Source: Clostridiaceae bacterium
Lineage (GTDB): Bacteria; Bacillota; Clostridia; DSM-8532
Direction of reading: 5' to 3'
NCBI GenBank assembly: GCA_025361665.1
Contig: JANYKF010000456.1
Coordinates: forward strand, 1 to 5,075
DNA: 5,075 nt
Both the position numbers and the translations under genes were made by a program. Below are positions 1 to 5,075 of this stretch, piece after piece. The notes below the pieces were generated by a model that saw only the letters and a program-made list of their open reading frames with translations, ran no database searches and had not been told where the DNA came from. Position 1 is the first letter of the stretch. Each line of letters opens with the position of its first letter.

Positions 1-2
1 GC

Positions 3-635
3 ATGAGATACCTGACCATCGCCCTGTCCAAGGGCCGCCTGGCCGAGTTGGCCGCCATCCTGCTCGAGGGTGCGGGGATGGACTGCACGGAATTGAAGGA
101 AAACTCACGGAAACTCATCCTGACTGATGAAAAGAACAAAATCCGCTTTTTCCTGGCCAAGCCGGCCGATGTGCCGACCTACGTGGAGTATGGCGCGGCG
201 GACATAGGCGTGGTGGGCCGTGACACCCTTCTCGAGGAAGGCCGTGACCTGTACGAGGTGCTGAACCTGGGTTTTGGAAAATGCAGCATGTGCGTGGCCG
301 GACCGAAGGAGCTGCTTGGCCGGATGGATGAAATCACGATTTCACGCGTCGCCACCAAATATCCGGAAGTGGCCCGCCAGTATTTTCGCCATCACCGGCG
401 TGAATCGGTGGAGATCATCAAGCTGAGCGGATCCATCGAACTGGCCCCGCTGGTCGGGTTGGCCGACGTCATCGTGGACCTGGTGGAAACGGGCCGGACC
501 CTGAAGGAGAACGGACTGGTCGTGCTGGACGAGATTGCCGGAATCAGCGCGCGCCTTGTGGTGAACAGGGTTTCCATGAAGATGGAAAGTGAACGCATCG
601 GCGCCTTGATAGAAGGGATCCGCAGACAGCTCTGA
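3..635 (+). CDS. hisG: ATP phosphoribosyltransferase, short (HisZ-dependent) form
   Basis: This cytoplasmic enzyme catalyses the first step of histidine synthesis, condensing ATP with PRPP to give phosphoribosyl-ATP. The 210-residue product opens with the typical [10 protein letters not shown] segment (residues 4-13). It has a conserved central block, [23 protein letters not shown] (52-74), the [14 protein letters not shown] block (115-128), and a PRPP-binding loop in [13 protein letters not shown] (155-167). It ends right after the catalytic domain, whereas long-form enzymes such as that of E. coli are about 300 residues with a histidine-binding C-terminal domain. Short forms are known to need HisZ as regulatory partner, so a hisZ gene is expected outside the window, perhaps just upstream (inference). 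Only two bases precede the ATG, so its ribosome binding site and any operon leader cannot be judged. The start fits the family's usual N terminus. hisD follows after 53 bp. Confidence 0.96.
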   Translation: MRYLTIALSKGRLAELAAILLEGAGMDCTELKENSRKLILTDEKNKIRFFLAKPADVPTYVEYGAADIGVVGRDTLLEEGRDLYEVLNLGFGKCSMCVAGPKELLGRMDEITISRVATKYPEVARQYFRHHRRESVEIIKLSGSIELAPLVGLADVIVDLVETGRTLKENGLVVLDEIAGISARLVVNRVSMKMESERIGALIEGIRRQL

Positions 636-670
636 GGGTTTTGCATTTGTGAATGACCGGACGCTTTTTG

Positions 671-680
671 AAGGAAAGGA
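671..680 (+). promoter_or_regulatory. Ribosome binding site that sets the hisD start
   Basis: The purine run AAGGAAAGGA lies 8 bases before the ATG at 689, near-ideal spacing. The in-frame upstream ATG at 653 has only a GAGGG about 14 bases away, overlapping the hisG stop, so 689 is the better start. This removes 12 residues from the longest open frame. Confidence 0.75.
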
Positions 681-688
681 AAACGAAG

Positions 689-1990
689 ATGAGGCGCTTT
701 ACATACGGGGTGGACAACTTCGAAGATCTATACCGCCTGCTGGAAACCCGGAGTCCGGCGGAACGCAGGGAAGTGGAAGCCACGGTCCGCGGCATCGTGG
801 ATACGGTTCGGGGTGGAGGGGACGCGGCCCTGCGCCGGTATACGGAGACCTTTGACCACGTGAGTTACGACGGAGGAATCGAAGTTCCTGAGGCAGTGCT
901 GGATGCGGCGCTGGAGGCCCTGCCCCCGGCATTGCGCGGCACGATGGAACGTGCAGCCTCCAACATCCGGAAATTCCACGAGCGCCAGCGGACGAATTCC
1001 TGGTTCGATACATCATCCGACGGGTCCATCCTCGGCCAGAAGGCAACTCCGCTGGGCCGGGTCGGAGTCTATGCGCCGGCCGGATCCGCACCGCTGCCTT
1101 CAACGGTCCTGATGGATGTGATCCCCGCTCGCGTGGCCGGTGTGGGTGAAATCATCCTTTGCTCACCGCCGGATGCGAAGGGGTCCGTGAACCCCCTGGT
1201 GGCGGCCTGTGCGCGGATTGCAGGCGTCGATCGCGTTTTCGCGGTGGGTGGCGCCCAGGCGGTGGCCGCGATGGCGTATGGCACGGAAACTGTTCCCAAG
1301 GTGGACAAAATCGTGGGCCCCGGGAACATTTTCGTCACGATGGCGAAAAAGCAGGTTTTCGGCGTCTGCGGCATCGACATGATCGCAGGTCCGTCCGAAG
1401 TCCTCGTCCTGGCGGATGACACGGCCAATCCCGCGCATGTCGCCGCCGACCTGCTGTCGCAGGCCGAACACGACCCGCTCGCCTCCTCCGTGCTCGTGAC
1501 GCCGTCTACCCGCCTTGCGGATGCCGTGGAGGCGGAAGTGGTGCGGCAGGCCGCGCTGCTGCCCCGCGCGGACATCGTCCGGAAATCCCTGCGGGATTAC
1601 GGCGCGATCGTGGTCACCCTTGATTTGGAGGAAGCGCTGGCGGTCTGCAACCGTGTGGCGCCGGAACACCTGGAGATCCTTACGACGGACCCGATGGCGC
1701 TGCTGGGACGCATCCGGAACGCAGGCGCGGTTTTTCTCGGCCCGTGGTCTCCCGAACCGCTGGGCGACTATTTCGCGGGCCCGAACCATACCCTGCCTAC
1801 AGCCGGCACGGCCCGGTTCTTCTCACCGCTGTCCGTGGATGACTTCATCCGGAAAACAAGCGTCATCGCCTATACGAAGAATGCGTTCCTGGCAGCGGCG
1901 GACGATATCGTCCGTTTTGCCGAGGCGGAAGGGCTGGATGCCCATGCCGCTTCGGTCCGAATCCGGCTTGGGGGAGGGGGAGCCAAATGA
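689..1990 (+). CDS. hisD: Histidinol dehydrogenase
   Basis: This zinc enzyme catalyses the last two steps, oxidising L-histidinol to L-histidine through histidinal with two NAD+. From the ATG at 689 the protein is 433 residues, the usual family length. Visible family blocks are [20 protein letters not shown] (123-142), [14 protein letters not shown] (186-199), [12 protein letters not shown] (205-216) and [12 protein letters not shown] (233-244). The zinc ligands expected from the E. coli enzyme are all present: Q258 and H261 in LLSQAEHD, D360 in GDYFAGPNH, and H419 near the C terminus. The catalytic pair E326-H327 lies in APEHLEI. With this start, the numbering of E326, H327, D360 and H419 matches the E. 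coli protein, which supports the choice over the longer frame from 653. The stop overlaps the hisC start (ATGA), implying translational coupling. Nothing suggests truncation or frameshift. Confidence 0.97.
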   Translation: MRRFTYGVDNFEDLYRLLETRSPAERREVEATVRGIVDTVRGGGDAALRRYTETFDHVSYDGGIEVPEAVLDAALEALPPALRGTMERAASNIRKFHERQRTNSWFDTSSDGSILGQKATPLGRVGVYAPAGSAPLPSTVLMDVIPARVAGVGEIILCSPPDAKGSVNPLVAACARIAGVDRVFAVGGAQAVAAMAYGTETVPKVDKIVGPGNIFVTMAKKQVFGVCGIDMIAGPSEVLVLADDTANPAHVAADLLSQAEHDPLASSVLVTPSTRLADAVEAEVVRQAALLPRADIVRKSLRDYGAIVVTLDLEEALAVCNRVAPEHLEILTTDPMALLGRIRNAGAVFLGPWSPEPLGDYFAGPNHTLPTAGTARFFSPLSVDDFIRKTSVIAYTKNAFLAAADDIVRFAEAEGLDAHAASVRIRLGGGGAK

Positions 1991-3069
1991 ACCGTTTTTT
2001 CAGCGAGACCGTGAAGTCCCTGACCCCCTATGTGCCCGGAGAACAGCCAAAGGACGGGCGTTTCATCAAGCTGAACACAAACGAGAATCCCTACCCTCCG
2101 GCACCCGGCGTGGAGCGCGTGCTGCGCGAATTGCCCGCAGAGATCGTGAAACTGTATCCGGATCCGGAAGCCATCGCCCTGCGGTCGGCCATCGCGGACT
2201 TCTACGGCGTGGATCCGGCCTGGGTCTTTGCGGGGAATGGTTCCGACGAAGTGCTGGCATTCCTGTTCCAGGCCTTTTTCGGGAGGGAGGACCGGATTGC
2301 GTTCCCTGACATTACCTACAGCTTTTATCCTGTCTATGCGAAACTTTACAGCATTCCCTTTGTGACCGTGCCGCTCCGGGATGACTGGAGCATCGATTTC
2401 TCCGGGTATCCCGCCGGCCTCAAGGGGATTGTCCTGGCGAACCCGAATGCCCCGACTTCCGTGGGACTGCCTTCGATGGCCATCGAGGCACTCCTGCGGG
2501 AACGGCCGGACACCCTGGTGGCGGTCGACGAGGCCTATGCGGATTTCGGCGGGGAGTCGGTCATCCCGCTGACCGCGCGATACGAGAACCTGATTGTGGT
2601 GAAGACGATGTCGAAATCCCGTTCGTTCGCCGGATTGCGGGTCGGGTACGCCATCGGGAACCCCGGGCTGATCGAAGGCCTTGTCCGGGTGAAGGATTCC
2701 TTCAACTCCTATCCTCTCGACGTGGTGGCCCAGCGCGCCGCCGCCGCCTCCTTCCGCGATCGGGACTATTTTTTCAGCATGCGTGACAAGGTGATCGCCA
2801 CGCGCGAACGGTTTGTGGTCGCCCTTCGGAATGACGGCATCCAGGTGTTGGATTCGAAAGCCAATTTCGTGTTCGCCTCCATGCCCGGCATTCCCGGCGG
2901 GGAGGTCCTCGTGTACCTGCGGGAAAGGGGCATCCTGGTCCGTCACTTCGACAAGCCGCGTCTGGACGGGTGGGTGCGCATCTCCATGGGAACGGATGCA
3001 GACATGGAAAAGGTGGCCTTCCTGCTGGCGGAAATGGTTCGGCAAAGGGATGGCCGAACAGCCGACTGA
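1987..3069 (+). CDS. hisC: Histidinol-phosphate aminotransferase
   Basis: This PLP enzyme of aminotransferase fold type I transfers an amino group from glutamate to imidazole-acetol phosphate, giving histidinol phosphate. The 360-residue protein has the expected features in order: KLNTNENPYPP (28-38), the cofactor phosphate-binding GNGSDE (83-88), ANPNAPTS (151-158) with N154, and VDEAYADF (180-187) with D181 and Y184. The Schiff-base lysine K210 lies in TMSKSRSFAGLRVGY (207-221), with R218 just after it. R331 in WVRISMGT is the residue expected to bind substrate carboxylate or phosphate. Length is normal. The ATG overlaps the hisD stop by four bases, and a G-rich Shine-Dalgarno (GGAGG, 1973-1977) lies 9 bases upstream inside hisD. 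The reaction follows HisB and comes two steps before HisD. Broad-specificity members also act on aromatic amino acids, but the his operon context makes histidine the main role. Confidence 0.97.
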   Translation: MNRFFSETVKSLTPYVPGEQPKDGRFIKLNTNENPYPPAPGVERVLRELPAEIVKLYPDPEAIALRSAIADFYGVDPAWVFAGNGSDEVLAFLFQAFFGREDRIAFPDITYSFYPVYAKLYSIPFVTVPLRDDWSIDFSGYPAGLKGIVLANPNAPTSVGLPSMAIEALLRERPDTLVAVDEAYADFGGESVIPLTARYENLIVVKTMSKSRSFAGLRVGYAIGNPGLIEGLVRVKDSFNSYPLDVVAQRAAAASFRDRDYFFSMRDKVIATRERFVVALRNDGIQVLDSKANFVFASMPGIPGGEVLVYLRERGILVRHFDKPRLDGWVRISMGTDADMEKVAFLLAEMVRQRDGRTAD

Positions 3070-3088
3070 GAGGATCCTTTACCGGGAA

Positions 3089-3184
3089 GCCGGGATTGGC
3101 GGATTCGGGATGGCCGGGGATGGCAGATTCGGGATGGCCGGGATTGGCGGATTCAGGATGGCCGGGATTGGCGGATTCGGGTAT
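3089..3184 (+). repeat. Four tandem copies of a 24-bp G-rich unit between hisC and hisB
   Basis: The copies lie at 3089-3112, 3113-3136, 3137-3160 and 3161-3184. The unit reads GCCGGGATTGGC followed by GGATTCGGGATG. Copy 1 fits this exactly, copy 2 differs at three bases, copy 3 at one, and copy 4 only in its last three bases (ATG replaced by TAT). The unit has no stop codon in any forward frame and a length divisible by three, so all forward frames stay open across the array. It begins 19 bp after the hisC stop and ends 41 bp before the hisB start. The pattern is that of a minisatellite, which can change copy number by slippage. No function is evident: it is not CRISPR-like (no spacers) and has no strong dyad symmetry. 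It could act as an RNA spacer or stabiliser, as a protein-binding array, or be neutral. Confidence 0.93.
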
Positions 3185-3187
3185 AAT
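3182..3187 (+). promoter_or_regulatory. Possible -10 element of an internal promoter for hisB-purC-hisH
   Basis: A perfect TATAAT sits at the diverged end of the last tandem repeat, 38 bp before the hisB ATG. In such GC-rich DNA a perfect hexamer in the one sizeable non-coding gap is suggestive. However, the hexamer 17 bp upstream (TGGCCG, 3159-3164) matches TTGACA at only three positions, other spacings are no better, and there is no extended -10 TGN. If used, transcription would start near 3193-3195, giving a leader of about 30 bases. It remains a candidate only. Confidence 0.33.
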
Positions 3188-3196
3188 GAAACGGTC

Positions 3197-3211
3197 GCGG
3201 CCGGATGCCGC
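3197..3211 (+). other. Small GC hairpin just before the hisB ribosome binding site
   Basis: GCGGC (3197-3201) and GCCGC (3207-3211) can pair as a 5-bp all-GC stem around the loop CGGAT, ending 4 bases before the hisB GGAGG. There is no U-tract, so it is not an intrinsic terminator. It could mark the 5' end of a processed or internally initiated transcript, or affect ribosome loading. A stem this short may also be chance in GC-rich DNA. Confidence 0.25.
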
Positions 3212-3215
3212 ATCT

Positions 3216-3220
3216 GGAGG
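3216..3220 (+). promoter_or_regulatory. Ribosome binding site that sets the hisB start
   Basis: GGAGG lies 5 bases before the ATG at 3226. The frame also has an ATG at 3205, but this Shine-Dalgarno is downstream of it, and 3205 is preceded only by GCGGCCGG-type sequence lying in the small hairpin. The 3226 start is therefore preferred. Confidence 0.8.
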
Positions 3221-3225
3221 AAAAC

Positions 3226-3813
3226 ATGTCAAGAATAGGTGAAATGGTTCGCGCCTCAAAGGAAACCGATATCTCCGTGACACTGGAACTGGATGGAACC
3301 GGGCTGTCGGATATCAGGTCGGGCATCGGGTTTCTTGACCACATGCTCACTCTGACGGCACTGCACGGCCGGATGGATTTGACCGTCGCCTGCCGGGGCG
3401 ACCTGGACGTGGACTGCCACCATTCGGTCGAGGACCTCGGCATTGTGCTGGGGCAGGCGCTCTCATCGGCACTTGGCGGCAGGACGGGCATTTCGCGGTT
3501 TGGGACCGCTTATGTGCCGATGGATGAAACCCTGGTGCGCGTTTCCCTGGATTTGAGCAACCGCCCGTTCCTGGCCTGCAATCTGCCATTCACGGCGCAG
3601 CGCCTCGGGTCGCTCGATACGGAGACGATCTGCGAATTTTTCCGTGCCGTGTCGCAGGCCGGCGGCATCACGCTCCATATCGACTGCCTGCACGGGTCCA
3701 ACAATCACCACATTGCGGAAGCCGCCTTCAAGGCTTTTGGACGGGCGCTCCGGGAAGCGGCGGCCGTTGATCCGTCCATCCAGGGGGTCCTGTCCACGAA
3801 AGGGCTGTTGTAA
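3226..3813 (+). CDS. hisB: Imidazoleglycerol-phosphate dehydratase
   Basis: This manganese enzyme dehydrates imidazole glycerol phosphate to imidazole-acetol phosphate, the HisC substrate. At 195 residues it matches the usual single-function bacterial form and lacks the N-terminal histidinol-phosphatase domain fused in E. coli, so a separate histidinol phosphatase must exist elsewhere (inference). Family motifs are complete: KETDISVTL (12-20), GIGFLDHML (33-41) with D38 and H39, H47, the metal-binding DCHHSVED (63-70), MDETL (99-103), LDLSNRPFL (108-116), HGSNNHHIAEAAFKA (156-170) with H161, H162 and E165, and the terminal LSTKG (189-193). The paired HHxxE motifs, H65-H66-x-x-E69 and H161-H162-x-x-E165, are the known manganese ligands. 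It follows the 24-bp repeat spacer and precedes purC by 25 bp. It may be read through from hisC or partly from the candidate promoter at 3182. Confidence 0.97.
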   Translation: MSRIGEMVRASKETDISVTLELDGTGLSDIRSGIGFLDHMLTLTALHGRMDLTVACRGDLDVDCHHSVEDLGIVLGQALSSALGGRTGISRFGTAYVPMDETLVRVSLDLSNRPFLACNLPFTAQRLGSLDTETICEFFRAVSQAGGITLHIDCLHGSNNHHIAEAAFKAFGRALREAAAVDPSIQGVLSTKGLL

Positions 3814-3821
3814 GCTCGCAA

Positions 3822-3831
3822 AAGGAAGGAG
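3822..3831 (+). promoter_or_regulatory. Ribosome binding site that sets the purC start
   Basis: AAGGAAGGAG ends 7 bases before the ATG at 3839. The frame is open back to an ATG at 3644 inside hisB, but those 65 extra codons overlap conserved hisB sequence in another frame and look unlike PurC. The 3839 start yields the normal family N terminus. Confidence 0.85.
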
Positions 3832-3838
3832 TACCGAC

Positions 3839-4723
3839 ATGCTGCTGAAAGACACGAGTTTCATCGACCTGCCCGTATTTGTCAAGGGAAAAGTGCGCGA
3901 CGTCTATGAAGTGGGGAGCGACCGGCTGCTCATGATCGTGACGGACCGCATCTCCGCGTTCGATGTCGTCTTCAATGAGCTGATCCCGGACAAGGGACGC
4001 GTGCTCAACGGGATTTCGGCCTTCTGGTTCGAGTATTGCAAAGATATCATCGGCAGCCATGTGATCACCACGGATGTCTCCGAATATCCGATGGGCCTCT
4101 CCCGGTTCAAGGCGGAACTCGAAGGCAGATCCATGCTGGTGCACCGCGTGAAGATGATTCCGGCCGAATGCATCGTGCGCGGCTACCTCGAAGGTTCTGG
4201 CCTGAAAGACTACAGGGACACCGGCGAAGTCAGCGGGATCCCGCTGCCCAAGGGGCTCCTGCAGGCGGATCGGCTTCCGGAGCCGCTGTTTACCCCTTCA
4301 ACGAAAGCATCCGTGGGTCATGACGTGAACATCAGCTATGACCAGGTGAAAGCGGAGATTGGGGAAACCTTTGCTGCGGAACTGAAGGAGAAGACACTTG
4401 CCCTGTACCGCAAGGCGGCGGTCTATGCGGAATCCCGTGGAATTCTTCTTGCCGACACCAAGTTCGAGTTTGGCCTGCTGGACGGGAAAATGGTCATCGC
4501 CGACGAGATGTTCACCCCGGATTCCTCCCGGTTCTGGGAATTGGCCGATTACGCGCCGGGGCGTGCGCAGAAGAGTTTCGACAAGCAGTACCTGCGCGAA
4601 TATCTTGAAACGCTGGACTGGGACAAGCAATACCCGGCACCGAAACTGCCGGAGGATGTGATCGTGAAAACGGCGGCGAAGTATGTCGAAGCGTATGAGC
4701 GGCTGACCGGGAAGACCTTATGA
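3839..4723 (+). CDS. purC: Phosphoribosylaminoimidazole-succinocarboxamide (SAICAR) synthase
   Basis: This cytoplasmic enzyme of de novo purine synthesis joins CAIR and aspartate using ATP to make SAICAR, which PurB then splits to AICAR and fumarate. The 294-residue product is the long PurC type (about 290-300 residues, as in yeast Ade1 and many bacteria), not the roughly 240-residue E. coli/Bacillus type. Motifs seen are the nucleotide-binding KGKVRDVYEV (16-25), DRISAFD (36-42), the first family signature IPAECIVRGYLEGSG (107-121), FTPSTKA (151-157), the second signature LADTKFEFG (204-212), and DEMFTPDSSRFW (222-233). It lies between hisB and hisH, 25 bp after the former and overlapping the latter by ATGA, so it is very probably co-transcribed with and translationally coupled to the histidine genes. 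Its base composition and codon use look like its neighbours', so recent transfer is not indicated. Placing purC here is unusual. AICAR, which is shared by both pathways, is the likely metabolic link (inference). Confidence 0.97.
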   Translation: MLLKDTSFIDLPVFVKGKVRDVYEVGSDRLLMIVTDRISAFDVVFNELIPDKGRVLNGISAFWFEYCKDIIGSHVITTDVSEYPMGLSRFKAELEGRSMLVHRVKMIPAECIVRGYLEGSGLKDYRDTGEVSGIPLPKGLLQADRLPEPLFTPSTKASVGHDVNISYDQVKAEIGETFAAELKEKTLALYRKAAVYAESRGILLADTKFEFGLLDGKMVIADEMFTPDSSRFWELADYAPGRAQKSFDKQYLREYLETLDWDKQYPAPKLPEDVIVKTAAKYVEAYERLTGKTL

Positions 4724-5075
4724 TTGCCATCATCGATTATGAGGCGGGAAACCTCCGCAGTGTCCAGAAAGCGTTTGAGTTCATCGGCGCGGATGCCAGG
4801 CTGTCGGCCGACCCCACGGAAATCCTGGCCGCGGATGCGGTCGTTCTGCCTGGTGTGGGCGCTTACCGCGACTGCATGGACAGCCTGGGCCGCAATCGGC
4901 TGCAGGATGTCGTGCGCAGGGCCGTTACGTCCGGCCGGCCTTTTCTGGGCATTTGCCTGGGTTTTCAGATGCTTTTCGATGAAAGTGAGGAGCACGCGGA
5001 GGAGAACGGCGGCAGCATCCCGGGCCTTGGCCTGTTCCGGGGGCGGGTGCGCAGGCTGCTTCCGGGATCCGGCCT
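4720..5075 (+). CDS. hisH: Imidazole glycerol phosphate synthase, glutaminase subunit (partial, 3' end outside window)
   Basis: HisH hydrolyses glutamine and channels ammonia to HisF, which converts PRFAR to imidazole glycerol phosphate and AICAR. About 118 residues are visible of the roughly 200 typical for the family, and the frame is open to the window edge. The N terminus MIAIIDYEAGNLRSVQKAF (1-19) is characteristic. PGVGAYRDCM (44-53) holds the oxyanion-region glycine motif, and FLGICLGFQMLF (75-86) carries the nucleophile C79 of class I glutamine amidotransferases. The His and Glu of the catalytic triad would lie beyond the edge. The ATG overlaps the purC stop (ATGA), and the region just upstream has only a weak GGGAAG-like purine run, so translation probably depends on coupling to purC. 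hisA, hisF and hisI are expected next if the classical order continues. Confidence 0.95.
   Translation, partial: MIAIIDYEAGNLRSVQKAFEFIGADARLSADPTEILAADAVVLPGVGAYRDCMDSLGRNRLQDVVRRAVTSGRPFLGICLGFQMLFDESEEHAEENGGSIPGLGLFRGRVRRLLPGSG

Noticed and set aside
653..688. An upstream in-frame start adding 12 residues to hisD
   Set aside because: The ribosome binding site at 671-680 lies inside this extension and serves the ATG at 689. The extension does not resemble HisD, and the shorter form gives the standard length and active-site numbering.
1870..3045. A 391-codon open frame on the minus strand across hisC and the hisD end
   Set aside because: It lies antisense to hisC, whose motifs are complete. 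The translation is rich in His, Arg, Gly and Pro with no recognisable domain, a typical shadow of GC-rich coding DNA.
3089..3184. CRISPR array
   Set aside because: The units are directly contiguous with no variable spacers, and no cas genes are nearby.
3070..3225. Transcription terminator or attenuator between hisC and hisB
   Set aside because: No strong GC stem followed by a T-run is present. The only hairpin (3197-3211) has a 5-bp stem without U-tract, and there is no His-codon-rich leader peptide or T-box motif.
3031..3251. Direct repeat GAAATGGTTCG at 3031-3041 and 3241-3251, as possible insertion-site duplication flanking the spacer
   Set aside because: Both copies are within conserved coding regions (Glu-Met-Val-Arg in HisC and HisB). 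A few 11-mer repeats are expected by chance in 5 kb, and no transposon-like ends lie between them.
2774..3283. Minus-strand open frame with a PESANPGH-like octapeptide repeat
   Set aside because: The repeat is only the reverse complement of the 24-bp DNA array, and the frame runs into hisC and hisB antisense. No start signal or family resemblance supports it.
3644..3838. A 65-codon N-terminal extension of purC inside hisB
   Set aside because: It is simply the open +2-type frame of conserved hisB sequence. The strong Shine-Dalgarno at 3822-3831 and the family N terminus support 3839.

Overview
The window is a run of six co-directional (+ strand) biosynthetic genes in the order hisG-hisD-hisC-hisB-purC-hisH. 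Five encode histidine biosynthesis enzymes. One, purC, belongs to purine biosynthesis. The DNA is GC-rich (roughly 60% by eye) and the Shine-Dalgarno sequences are strong and purine-rich, so it is bacterial. HisG is the short form (210 aa, no C-terminal regulatory domain). That form works with HisZ and is found in Bacillota, delta-proteobacteria-like lineages, cyanobacteria and others. Together with a stand-alone HisB (IGP dehydratase only, no fused phosphatase), it argues against an enterobacterium. I cannot name the organism more closely.

Layout: hisG (3-635) begins two bases into the window, so its upstream signals and any hisZ are not visible. A 53-bp gap carrying a good ribosome binding site leads to hisD (689-1990). 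hisC (1987-3069) overlaps the hisD stop by the 4-base ATGA. A 156-bp spacer follows, the only sizeable non-coding stretch. It holds four tandem copies of a 24-bp G-rich unit (3089-3184), a perfect TATAAT hexamer formed at the diverged end of the last copy, a small GC hairpin and the hisB ribosome binding site. hisB (3226-3813) is followed 25 bp later by purC (3839-4723), whose stop overlaps the start of hisH (4720 onward) by ATGA. hisH runs off the right edge with about 118 residues visible.

How the genes work together: HisG starts the pathway by joining PRPP to ATP. HisH, with HisF (not in the window), makes imidazole glycerol phosphate and releases AICAR. HisB dehydrates that product, HisC transaminates the result, and HisD oxidises histidinol to histidine. 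PurC makes SAICAR, the purine intermediate one step (PurB) before AICAR. The purine gene therefore sits directly beside the histidine step that returns AICAR to the purine pathway.

The gene order equals the classical hisGDCBH order with purC inserted between hisB and hisH. All coding regions look intact and ordinary. I see no mobile element, CRISPR, tRNA/rRNA or novel enzymatic system. The points worth a second look are the purC insertion and the intergenic minisatellite with its possible internal promoter.
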